This document shows positions 14,820 to 23,000 of a stretch of 26,215 bases of DNA, piece after piece (positions within the stretch are counted from its first letter, which is position 1; every line of letters starts with the position of its first letter). Made by a program: the position numbers and the translations under genes. Where the stretch lies: assembly GCA_936936565.1 (NCBI GenBank), contig CAKZIX010000169.1, positions 1 through 26,215 on the forward strand, in the 5' to 3' direction. The notes under the pieces were generated by a model. It saw nothing but the letters and a program-made list of their open reading frames with translations, did not search any database and was not told the DNA's origin. Source of the stretch: an uncultured Nocardiaceae bacterium. Its GTDB lineage: Bacteria; Actinomycetota; Actinomycetes; Mycobacteriales; Mycobacteriaceae.

Positions 14820-16286
14820 CTAAGCCGAGACCGCGGCCGCCGGTTTCGCCGTGTCCTTCACTGCGTGCCGGCCCAACCCCATCGAGGCCAGCGCCGCGAT
14901 GGCGAGCAGCACCGTGGGCAAGATCAGCGACTCGGCGAGTGCGTTGCTGAACGGCTCGCGCAGCGGCTCGGGCAACGCGGCGGCACCGCCTTCCCCGCCA
15001 CCGGACTGCTCGATACCGTGCACCGCCAGACGCGTGGTGAGCAGCGCGCTGATCGCCGCGCTGCCCAGCACCGTCGCGGTCTGCCGGGTGGTGTTGTAGA
15101 TCCCCGCGCCCGCGCCGGCGAGGTGCTGCGGCAGCCCGTGCGTGGCCGAAGCCGCCAGCGCGCCCCAGACGCCCGCACTGCCGATACCCATGAGAATCAG
15201 CGCGGGCATGAACTCCCACACCGGCGTATGCGGCCGCATGAGCACGGCCGTCCAGCCCACCCCGATGGTGAACAGCACGAACCCGACCGCGGGGACCAAC
15301 CGCGGATGCGCCTTGTCGATGAGCTTGCCGACCAGCGGTGCCAGGAACGCCGTGGCCAGCGCCATCGGCGCGGTGACGAGCGCCGCCTCGGTGGGCGAGA
15401 AACCGCGCACCGCTTCCCAGTAGAAGTACGTCGGGATGATCTGTCCCATGATGGCCGCGGCGAGCATCGCGATCGCGACGTTGGACACCGAGAAGTTGCG
15501 GTTGGCGAACAGCTGCAGCGGCACCAGCGGCTCACGCACGCTGCGGCCCTGGTAGACGACGAATCCGCCGAGCACGACGAGCCCGGCCCCGATCATCGAC
15601 CAGATCCACGGCGCCCAGTCGTTGGCGGCGCCCTCCTGCAAGCCGAAGACGAGCAGGAACACCCCGCCGCCGCTGACGATCACGCCCGGCACGTCGAAGC
15701 GATGCTCGTGCTTGTCGAGCACCGGCAGGTACTTCAGCGCCAGCACGATGGCCGCGATGCCGACCGGCACGTTCACGAAGAAGATCCACTCCCAGCCCAA
15801 CCCGTCGACCAGCAGCCCGCCCAGGATGGGCCCGACGAGCGTGGCGATGCCGGCCACCGCACCCCAGGCGCCCATCGCCGCGCCGCGCTTGTCCGGCGGG
15901 AAGACCCGCGTGATCACCGCCATCGTCTGCGGCGCGATGAGCGCGGCACCGAGGCCCTGTACCGCGCGGGCCGCGACCAGCATGCCGATGCTGGTGGACA
16001 GACCGCACCACAGTGAGGCGAGGGTGAACACGGCCAGCCCGGCGATCAGCACGTTCTTCTGGCCGAAGCGATCGCCCAGCCGGCCGGTGACCAGCAGCGG
16101 CACCGCGTACGTCAGCAGATAGGCGCTGGTCACCCAGATCACCCCGTCGACGTCCGAATGCAGATCCGCCATGATCGCGGGGTTTGCGACGGCGACGATC
16201 GTCATGTCCACCAAGATCATGAAGAAGCCGATGCACAGCACCCACAGCGTGACCCAGGGACTGGTTTCCGTGTTCTGCTGCGCCAT
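14820..16286 (-). CDS. MFS drug/proton antiporter, DHA2 (EmrB/QacA) family
   Basis: A 488-residue inner-membrane exporter with a hydrophobic pattern consistent with 14 transmembrane helices. The first helix contains the DHA2 signature FMILVDMTIVAVANPAI with the aspartate that takes part in proton coupling. GRLGDRFGQKNVLI is motif A between helices 2 and 3, AARAVQGLGAALIAPQ is motif B, and the fifth helix carries the antiporter motif C (GPILGG). Such proteins expel amphipathic drugs, dyes or natural products in exchange for protons. The ATG at 16286 starts MAQQNTETSPW; upstream in-frame residues look non-coding. It lies 48 bp after the VOC gene and 30 bp before the crotonase gene, so co-transcription is likely. 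Substrate unknown. Confidence 0.93.
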   Translation of the reverse strand: MAQQNTETSPWVTLWVLCIGFFMILVDMTIVAVANPAIMADLHSDVDGVIWVTSAYLLTYAVPLLVTGRLGDRFGQKNVLIAGLAVFTLASLWCGLSTSIGMLVAARAVQGLGAALIAPQTMAVITRVFPPDKRGAAMGAWGAVAGIATLVGPILGGLLVDGLGWEWIFFVNVPVGIAAIVLALKYLPVLDKHEHRFDVPGVIVSGGGVFLLVFGLQEGAANDWAPWIWSMIGAGLVVLGGFVVYQGRSVREPLVPLQLFANRNFSVSNVAIAMLAAAIMGQIIPTYFYWEAVRGFSPTEAALVTAPMALATAFLAPLVGKLIDKAHPRLVPAVGFVLFTIGVGWTAVLMRPHTPVWEFMPALILMGIGSAGVWGALAASATHGLPQHLAGAGAGIYNTTRQTATVLGSAAISALLTTRLAVHGIEQSGGGEGGAAALPEPLREPFSNALAESLILPTVLLAIAALASMGLGRHAVKDTAKPAAAVSA

Positions 16287-16334
16287 GTCAGGGAGTCTGC
16301 CACCACCCACCGACACGAACGAGGATCGTCGGCC

Positions 16335-16715
16335 TCAGACCCCGGCGTAGGTGCCGAAACTCCAGAAGACGCCCTCCGGATCGCGCACGGTGAAGCCGCG
16401 TGATCCGTAGTCCTCGTCGCGGAGTCCACGGCTCACGGTGGCGCCCGCGGCCACCGCACGCTCGAACAACGCATCGGGTTCGGCGACCACCAGGTACACC
16501 GACCCGACGCCGACCGGATGCTCTTCCAGGCCCTCCTCGCGACCGCCCGTGCTGAGCATGACCGCGCCGCCGGCCGGCCAGTCCAGCTGGGCATGCGCCA
16601 CGGTGTCGCCCTCGCCGTACACGGCTGCCTCGGTGAATCCGAAGGCGTCGATCAGGAACGCGATGGCCGCCCGCGCGTCGCGGTACTGCACGATCGGAAA
16701 GATTGTGTTGGTCAT
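16335..16715 (-). CDS. VOC (glyoxalase/bleomycin-resistance) superfamily protein
   Basis: A 126-residue protein with the paired beta-alpha-beta-beta-beta modules of the vicinal-oxygen-chelate fold: TIFPIVQYRDARAAIAFLID at the start and RGFTVRDPEGVFWSFGTY at the end. The C-terminal position where metal-dependent members carry glutamate reads FWSFG here, so a complete metal site is doubtful and ligand binding or sequestration is as likely as catalysis. The ATG at 16715 comes 5 nt after the stop of the AraC-type gene, which indicates an operon with the regulator first. The frame is open far upstream to 19220, but that region belongs to other genes on the opposite strand. Its real substrate is unknown. 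Confidence 0.85.
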   Translation of the reverse strand: MTNTIFPIVQYRDARAAIAFLIDAFGFTEAAVYGEGDTVAHAQLDWPAGGAVMLSTGGREEGLEEHPVGVGSVYLVVAEPDALFERAVAAGATVSRGLRDEDYGSRGFTVRDPEGVFWSFGTYAGV

Positions 16716-16720
16716 GCCCG

Positions 16721-17560
16721 CTATGGTTGCGCGGCGTCGGTGTCGTCGGCTTGGACGAATGTGAACAGCTCCGCGGCACGCCAGTGCGAGGGCGCCATCC
16801 CCGCCAGATCGCGCCACTCGCGCGCCATGTGCGCCTGGTCGTAGAACCCGCAGCTGGCGGCGACGTCGGCCAGCGGCGGGATCCGCTCGCGCCGCAGAAT
16901 CCGGTGCGAGCGCTCGAACCGGGCGATGCGCGCCGCGTCTTTGGGCGTGACGCCGTACTCCGCGGTGAACTTGTTCACCAAGTGCCTTCGGCTCCAACCG
17001 ATCTCGACGGCGACCTCGCCGACTCGGCGGCGCCCGCCGGAGCCGACGAGCAAGTCCCATGCGGCCTGCAGGTTTGCGTCGGTGGGCACCTCGCGCACCC
17101 GGCGCCCGAACACCTCGTTCAGGATCGCAAAGCGCGATCGCCAGCTCGGCGCCACGGCAATCCGGGTCCGCAACTCCTCGGCATCGAGCCCGATGACGTC
17201 GTCGAGGCCGACGATCCAGGTACCGAGTTCGGCCGTGGGCATACCGAACAGCGCCCGCGCGCCCAGCGGCGTGAAGGCGAGCTGTATCCCGTACTGCAGG
17301 TTGGCCATCGAGATGGTGCACGGCACGGCCGCCAGGCCGCTGGCCAGTGTGTGCCAGGTGCCGGGCGGCTGCTGCGGATTGGTCATCGCCAACATCTGCA
17401 ATGGCTCGTCGATGGTGATGATCACCGTCAGATACGACCCCGGCATCCCGACGTGCGTCGCGCCCGGCACGCCCGGGGCGCGATAGCCCGAGTAGCTGGC
17501 GATGTAGGGGCGCAGCAACGGAACGGGCAACGACCAGGCGGCGTCCGAATTGCCGGTCAT
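16721..17560 (-). CDS. AraC-family transcriptional regulator
   Basis: A 279-residue regulator with an N-terminal sensing domain of about 150 residues and a C-terminal double helix-turn-helix. The first HTH lies around RRRVGEVAVEIGWSRRHLV (about 180-200) and the second around PPLADVAASCGFYDQAHMAR (about 228-248), ending with GMAPSHWR, the typical AraC tail. Length and layout match AraC activators that respond to a small molecule. The ATG at 17560 follows a TACCAT -10 hexamer by 7 nt. It heads a minus-strand run with VOC, MFS, crotonase and ligase-like genes and is divergent from the EcsC-like/ABC operon across 71 bp, so either unit could be its target. Confidence 0.93.
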   Translation of the reverse strand: MTGNSDAAWSLPVPLLRPYIASYSGYRAPGVPGATHVGMPGSYLTVIITIDEPLQMLAMTNPQQPPGTWHTLASGLAAVPCTISMANLQYGIQLAFTPLGARALFGMPTAELGTWIVGLDDVIGLDAEELRTRIAVAPSWRSRFAILNEVFGRRVREVPTDANLQAAWDLLVGSGGRRRVGEVAVEIGWSRRHLVNKFTAEYGVTPKDAARIARFERSHRILRRERIPPLADVAASCGFYDQAHMAREWRDLAGMAPSHWRAAELFTFVQADDTDAAQP

Positions 17561-17567
17561 GGATTAG

Positions 17568-17573
17568 ATGGTA
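17568..17573 (-). promoter_or_regulatory. -10 hexamer TACCAT of the araC-type gene (leaderless)
   Basis: On the minus strand TACCAT is followed by 7 nt and the ATG at 17560. Confidence 0.5.
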
Positions 17574-17591
17574 GGTCGCCCGCGCGGTCTG

Positions 17592-17597
17592 TAGTTT
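17592..17597 (+). promoter_or_regulatory. -10 hexamer TAGTTT of the EcsC-like/ABC operon
   Basis: TAGTTT lies 34 nt before the ATG at 17632, giving a leader of about 28 nt that contains the GGGAAGGA ribosome binding site. This promoter is of the leadered type, in contrast to its divergent neighbour. Confidence 0.45.
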
Positions 17598-17631
17598 TGT
17601 GGCGACACGAGTAGACGCGGGAAGGAACTCG

Positions 17632-18348
17632 ATGGGGTTTGGGACGAACAGCCTCGAGAAGGCTGTCAAGTCGATGCTCGACCACGGCAGCCGCGTGCAG
17701 GCGCCGGCAATCGCCAAGTACGTCCGCCATCTGCGTGAGGAACACCCGGACGAATCGCCCGCCGAGATCGTCGAGCGGATCGAGAAGATGTACCTGCTCG
17801 CGGTGATCGGTTCCGGCGGTGCGGTGGGTGCGGCGGCGGCGTTCCCGGGCATCGGCACGCTCACCTCGCTCGCGGCCGCGGGCGCGGAGACGGCGTTCTT
17901 CCTCGAGGCCTCGGCGGTGTACACGCTCGCGGTCGCCGCGGTACACGGCGTGGCACCCGAAGACAACGAACACCGCAAGGCGCTGGTGCTCGCCGTCGCT
18001 TTGGGCGATTCCGGCATGGACGTGGTGCAGAAGGCCGTCGGGTCGCAGGCCAAGAACTGGGGCACCTTGATGGCCAACCGGATTCCGGGCGTCGCCCAGA
18101 TGAACGACTCGCTGCTCAAGCGCTTCCTGGTCCGCTTCGCAACTCGTCGGCTCATGCTGTTGACCGGCAAGATCCTGCCCGCCGGCATCGGCGCGGCCAT
18201 CGGCGCCTTCGGCAACCGGGCGCTCGGCAAGGGTGTTGTCGCGAACGCGCACAAGGCGTTCGGTCCGGCACCGGCCACCTGGCCGCAGGCTCCGTTGATT
18301 ATCGACCCGGCCCCGGAAAAGCCGGCCATCACCCCGCCAAAGGTCTGA
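17632..18348 (+). CDS. EcsC-like hypothetical protein
   Basis: A 238-residue protein of unknown function. Residues about 53-75 and 78-104 are hydrophobic and rich in Gly/Ala (IGSGGAVGAAAAFPGIG), and a second Gly-rich stretch PAGIGAAIGAFGNRALG occurs near residues 182-198. This arrangement resembles the EcsC family, whose members occur with ABC transporters in some bacteria. The C-terminus is proline-rich. The ATG at 17632 has GAAGGA 5 nt upstream, which decides against the earlier in-frame GTG at 17599. Its TGA shares one base with the ATG of the ABC ATPase (18348), so the three genes form a tightly coupled operon and the protein may modulate the transporter. That role is inference. Confidence 0.75.
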   Translation: MGFGTNSLEKAVKSMLDHGSRVQAPAIAKYVRHLREEHPDESPAEIVERIEKMYLLAVIGSGGAVGAAAAFPGIGTLTSLAAAGAETAFFLEASAVYTLAVAAVHGVAPEDNEHRKALVLAVALGDSGMDVVQKAVGSQAKNWGTLMANRIPGVAQMNDSLLKRFLVRFATRRLMLLTGKILPAGIGAAIGAFGNRALGKGVVANAHKAFGPAPATWPQAPLIIDPAPEKPAITPPKV

Positions 18349-19253
18349 TGACGATTCGGGCCCACGGGCTTACCAAGGCATACGGTCCGATCACCGCCGT
18401 CGACAATCTGACGTTCGCCGCGCCCGCGGGCGCGGTGACGGCGCTGGTCGGGCCGCCGGGCGCCGGCAAGACCACCACGCTGGCGATGCTGCTCGAGCTG
18501 GTCAATCCCACCGCGGGCGAGGCGACGGTGATCGGCGACGCCGGCGCGGTCCTCGGCGCACCCAGCGCACATCCGCGGCGCACCGCGCTCGCCCACCTGA
18601 AGATCTATGCTGCCGCGCTGGCGGTACCGGATTCCCGTGCCTACCAAGTGCTTTCGCTGGTCGGGCTGAGCGGCGCGGCCGACGTCCGGGTGCACACGTT
18701 CGACCCGGGGATGCGGACCCGGCTCGCACTGGCCACCGCACTGCTGGGCAACCCGCGGGTGCTGCTGCTCGACGAGCCCGTCGCAGGCCTGGACGGCGAC
18801 GGCGTGGTGTGGCTGCGAAACCTGTTGCGTGCCTTTGCCGAACGCGGCGGCACCGTGCTCATGACGAGCGCCTCGCTGCGCGCCGTCGAGCGACTCGCCG
18901 ACCGGCTGGTGATCCTGCGCCGCGGCGCGGCCGTCTACACCGGCACGTTCGACGACCTGCGCTACGCCCACCGCGGCCGCGTGTTCGTCACTGCCTCCGA
19001 TCCGGCCCGGCTGGCCGTCGCACTGGCCGCCCGCGGCGCCACCAACGCGCAGCTGCAACCGGACGGACGCCTGGCCGTCGCCGACGTCGCACCCGCAGAC
19101 ATCGACGCCGTCGCGGTGGCCGCCGGCGTGCAGGTACACGCGGCCCGCGTCGAGCAGGTCGACCTCGAGCAGGTGTTCCTCGGCCTGACCGCGCCCCAAT
19201 TCGCACCCGCCACACCACAATTCGGTGGCCCACTGCCTGGAGTCCCGCGATGA
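18348..19253 (+). CDS. ABC transporter ATP-binding protein (ABC-2 type) with degenerate signature and H-loop
   Basis: The 301-residue nucleotide-binding subunit of an ABC-2 type exporter. Walker A is GPPGAGKTTT (K41) and Walker B is VLLLDEP (D142, E143). The signature motif is reduced to FDPGM (118-122) instead of LSGGQ, which is seen in related drug-export ATPases as YSLGM. At the H-loop the sequence is TSASLRAVE, with A175 where the switch histidine normally lies, and no Q-loop glutamine is evident before APSAHP. The C-terminal ~100 residues form the extra domain usual in this group. It overlaps both neighbours (1 nt upstream, ATGA downstream) and pairs with the following permease. Substrate unknown. 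Confidence 0.9.
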   Translation: MTIRAHGLTKAYGPITAVDNLTFAAPAGAVTALVGPPGAGKTTTLAMLLELVNPTAGEATVIGDAGAVLGAPSAHPRRTALAHLKIYAAALAVPDSRAYQVLSLVGLSGAADVRVHTFDPGMRTRLALATALLGNPRVLLLDEPVAGLDGDGVVWLRNLLRAFAERGGTVLMTSASLRAVERLADRLVILRRGAAVYTGTFDDLRYAHRGRVFVTASDPARLAVALAARGATNAQLQPDGRLAVADVAPADIDAVAVAAGVQVHAARVEQVDLEQVFLGLTAPQFAPATPQFGGPLPGVPR

Positions 19254-20014
19254 CCGCGCTCACGATCGCCGAATTTCGCAAGGTGACGTCGCTGCGGTTC
19301 TGGTGGCTGTTGGCGCTCACGCCCGTGCTCGCCGCCGCGCTCAGCGGCGCCCTGTTCGCCACGCTGGCACCTGCGGAGAATCGCGGCACGCTGGCCCTGA
19401 CGGCGGGCACCGCGTCGTTGAGCGTCTACCTCTCGATCGGCGCCACCGCCGCGTTTGCCGCGGTGTTCGGGGCGGTGGCCGCCGGCACGGAGTTCGCGCA
19501 CCGGACGATCACAACGACGATGATCACCGCGCCGAACCGCGACCTGGTGGTGGCCGCCAAGCTACTGGTCGCCGCGGCGGTCGGCCTCGGCTATGCGGCC
19601 GCCGTCGCCGTGGTCGGCTTGCTGTTGCTGTCGGCCTTGGCACGCAACAACTTTCAGGCCAATCTCGGACTCGTCGGCTCGGTCTCGGCCGGATCGTTCG
19701 CGGTGCTGTGCTGGGCGCTCGTCGGGACCGGGCTGGCGCTGGCGGTGCGGTCGTGGCCGATCGCGCTCGCCGTGCTCGGCGGCTGGTGCCTGCTCGTCGA
19801 GCCCGCGTTCGTCGTGGTCGGCTGGGGCCTGGATGCGGACGGTCTGACGGCATGGCTGCCGGTGTCGGCCACCGCCGGTGTGGTCGGTGCGGGCTTGTTC
19901 CAACAGCCCACCTTGGTGTTCAACTGGCCGGGCGCGCTGTTGTGGCTGATGGTGTGGACCGTCGCGGCAGTGGGCGCCGGATGGTGGCGCACCCGCAGCC
20001 ACGATCTGGCCTGA
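19250..20014 (+). CDS. ABC-2 type transporter permease
   Basis: A 254-residue integral membrane protein with about six transmembrane helices: roughly residues 18-40, 50-75, 98-125, 140-165, 172-195 and 228-248. FAHRTITTTMITAPNR, just after the second helix, is the cytoplasmic loop typical of ABC-2 permeases (EFRHGTI-like) that contacts the ATPase. The ATG at 19250 overlaps the TGA of the ATPase gene (ATGA). The two proteins would form an exporter with two copies of each. It ends 36 bp before the fused exporter gene, which has its own promoter. Confidence 0.9.
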   Translation: MTALTIAEFRKVTSLRFWWLLALTPVLAAALSGALFATLAPAENRGTLALTAGTASLSVYLSIGATAAFAAVFGAVAAGTEFAHRTITTTMITAPNRDLVVAAKLLVAAAVGLGYAAAVAVVGLLLLSALARNNFQANLGLVGSVSAGSFAVLCWALVGTGLALAVRSWPIALAVLGGWCLLVEPAFVVVGWGLDADGLTAWLPVSATAGVVGAGLFQQPTLVFNWPGALLWLMVWTVAAVGAGWWRTRSHDLA

Positions 20015-20037
20015 CGGGACGTGTCGGTACCCACGGC

Positions 20038-20043
20038 TACCGT
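20038..20043 (+). promoter_or_regulatory. -10 hexamer TACCGT of the fused ABC exporter gene (leaderless)
   Basis: TACCGT is followed by 7 nt and the ATG at 20051. It supports that ATG against the in-frame GTG at 20021, which would put the promoter within the gene. Confidence 0.5.
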
Positions 20044-20050
20044 GGAATCG

Positions 20051-23000
20051 ATGACGCGACCCGGCTGGATCCGCAGGCTGTGGGGGCAGTGCTGGGAGCA
20101 CCGGGGCCTCACGGTCGGCACCATGCTGGCCACGTTGTGCGGTGCCCTGCTGGCCATCGCGGCGCCGCTGCTCACCAAGGCGGCGGTGGATGCGGCCACC
20201 ACCGGCGCCGTGCACCGGATCGCGCCGGTGGCGGGCCTGTTGGCGCTGTTCGGCGCGCTGCTGTGGGCGGCCACCTACGCTCGCCGCATGCTCGCCGGGC
20301 GCCTGGCGCTGGCGGTGCAGCACTCGCTGCGGCTGGGCCTGCTGGGTTCGCTGCAGCGGCTCGACGGACAGGGCCAAGATCGCATCCGCACGGGGCAGGT
20401 GGTGTCACGGTCCATCTCGGACCTGCAGCAGGTGTACGGGCTGCTGGCGATGCTCCCGATGTCACTGGGTTCGCTCGTCCAGTTCGTGCTCGCGCTCGCG
20501 GTGATGACGGTGCTCTCCCCGCTGCTCACGCTCGCCGCCCTGCTCATCGTGCCGCTCGTCGCGGCCGTGGTGTTCGTGGTGCGTCCGCAGGTCTTCGCCG
20601 CCACCTGGTCCGCGCAACAGCAGGCCGGCCATCTCGCCCAGCATGTCGAAGAGACGGTCACCGGCGTGCGCATCGTGAAAGGCTTTGGGCAGGAGGCTCG
20701 TTCGGTCGACGTTCTGGAGCAGCACGGGCGCGCGCTGTACGCGCACCGGATGCGCGCGGCGCGAATCAACGCCCGGTTCACGCCGCCGCTGTCAGCCTTG
20801 CCGCAGCTCGGCCTCGTCGGGGTCATCGCGCTGGGCGGCTACCTGGCCCTGCACGGAAACGTCACGGTCGGCACCTTTCTCGCGTTCTCCGCATACGTCA
20901 CCACCATGACGTCCACCACCCGCCAGCTGTCCTCGATCGTCATCACCGCACAGCTGTCGCGCGCGGCGGTCGAGCGCGTCTACGAGGTGCTCGACACCGA
21001 GCCCGAGGTCGCCGACCCCACCACCCCCGAAGCCCTGCCAGACGGCCCGCTCGGCATCGAATTCCGCGGCGTCACATTCGGCTTCGACGCCGATCGGCCG
21101 GTGCTCGACGGGTTGGAACTACGCGTCGCGCCGGGCGAAACGGTGGCGATCGTCGGCCCCGCCGGTGCCGGCAAGACGGCGCTGTCGCTGTTGTTGGGCC
21201 GGTTCTATGCCCCGCGCACGGGCCGCATCGCGCTCGGCGGGGTGGACGTCGCGCGGGTCCGCGCCACCGAGCTGCGCGAAGCCGTCGCCCTCGTGTTCGA
21301 CGAACCGTTCCTGTTCTCCGACACCGTCGCGGCGAACATTGCCCTCGGCAAACCCGAGGCCACCGCAGCAGAGATCCGTGCGGCGGCGCGGCTGGCGGCG
21401 GCCGACGGTTTCATCGACGAGCTGCCCGACGGCTACGACACGGTGGTCGGCGAGCGCGGGCTCACCCTGTCGGGCGGCCAGCGCCAGCGCATCGCGCTCG
21501 CCCGGGCATTACTGCTCGCACCGCGGGTACTGGTGCTCGACGACGCCACGTCGGCGATCGACGCGGTCACCGAAAGCGCCATCTTCGATCGGTTGCGGCC
21601 GCGCCTCGCCGCGCGCGGCGAGGCCGATCATCACACTCCTCCCACCACTTTGATTCTCGCGCATCGCCGTTCCACGCTGCTGCTCGCCGATCGGGTGGCC
21701 GTGCTGGACGGCGGCCGCATCGCCGACATCGGCACGCTCGACGAACTGGAGTCGCGCGGCGCGCTCAGCTTCGACCGATCCTTGGCGGGTCCGGATCTGT
21801 GGCCCGATTCCGAAGCGCCGCAACACAGTTCCCCACTGGGGATGGCCGCGAGCCCGAAATTGCAGGCGACGATCGACGCGCTTCCGGCCGCCACCGAGGT
21901 GCCGCACCTGGACGGTGCCGCGCTGCGCGCACCGGATCCAGACTTCGCGCTGCGCCGCATGATCGCGCCCATCCGGTGGCTGCTGGTCGCTCTCGTCGCC
22001 TGCCTGGCCGCCGATTCGGCGATCAGCGTGGCGTTCCCGTCGGTGGTTCGATACGCGATCGACAACGGCGTGGTGCCACGTGCGGGCAGCGCGATCGTCG
22101 CCGCCAGCGCCCTGGGGGTCGTGCTGGTGCTGGTCGATCTGGCGATCGTCGCGGTCATGACGGTGCTCACCGCGCGCGCCGGTGAGCGCGTGCTGTTCAC
22201 GCTGCGGGTGCGCAGCTACGCGCATCTGCAGCGGCTGGGTCTGGACTACTACGAGCGCGAGATGTCGGGCCGGATCATGGCGCGGATGACCACCGACATC
22301 GACGCACTGTCCACGTTCATCCAGACCGGGCTGTCCACGTCGGTGGTCAGCGTGCTCACGCTCGTGGGCATCTCGGTGGCGCTGCTGAGCACCGATCTCA
22401 CCCTCGGCCTGGTAGCCCTGGCCGCGGTGCCACCGCTGGCGGTGGCGACCGTGGTCTTTCGCAAGGTATCCAGCTCGGCGTACACCACTGCACGGGAACG
22501 TATTTCGGTGGTGAACGCCGATTTCCAGGAGAACATCGCGGGCTTGCGCGCCGCGCAGGCCTACCGGCGCGAGGCGTTCGCCGCGCAACGCTTCGCCGAG
22601 CGCGCGGACAGCTACCGGCGGGCCCGGCTGCGTTCCCAGCGCGCCATCGCCACCTACTTTCCGTTCGTCGCGATGCTGTCGGATCTGGCGCTCGCGGCGG
22701 TGATCTTCGTCGGTGCGCATCAGGTTGCGCGCGGCGACATCACGCCCGGTGTGCTGGTGGCCGCCGTGCTGTACCTGAGTCTGCTGTTCGGGCCGATCCA
22801 GCAACTGTCGAGCGTGTTCGACGGCTACCAGCAGGCCCGGGTCGGGTTGCGCCGCATCGGCGATCTGCTGCGCACGCCCACCGCGGTGGACGCCCGCGAG
22901 GCCGGCATTCCGATCGCCGGGCACCTGCGCGGCGCCGTCACGTTCGACGACGTCTGCTTCCGCTACTCCGACACCGCAGCGCCGGCGCTGTGCGATATCG

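Noticed and set aside
16335..19220. 961-codon minus-strand open frame
   Set aside because: Only its last 126 residues (VOC protein, from 16715) are convincing. The rest lies opposite or across the AraC, EcsC-like and ABC ATPase genes and has no recognisable motif.
19225..22185. 986-codon plus-strand open frame overlapping the permease and fused ABC exporter
   Set aside because: Out-of-frame shadow with Arg/Gly-rich translation; the overlapping frames encode clear ABC domains.
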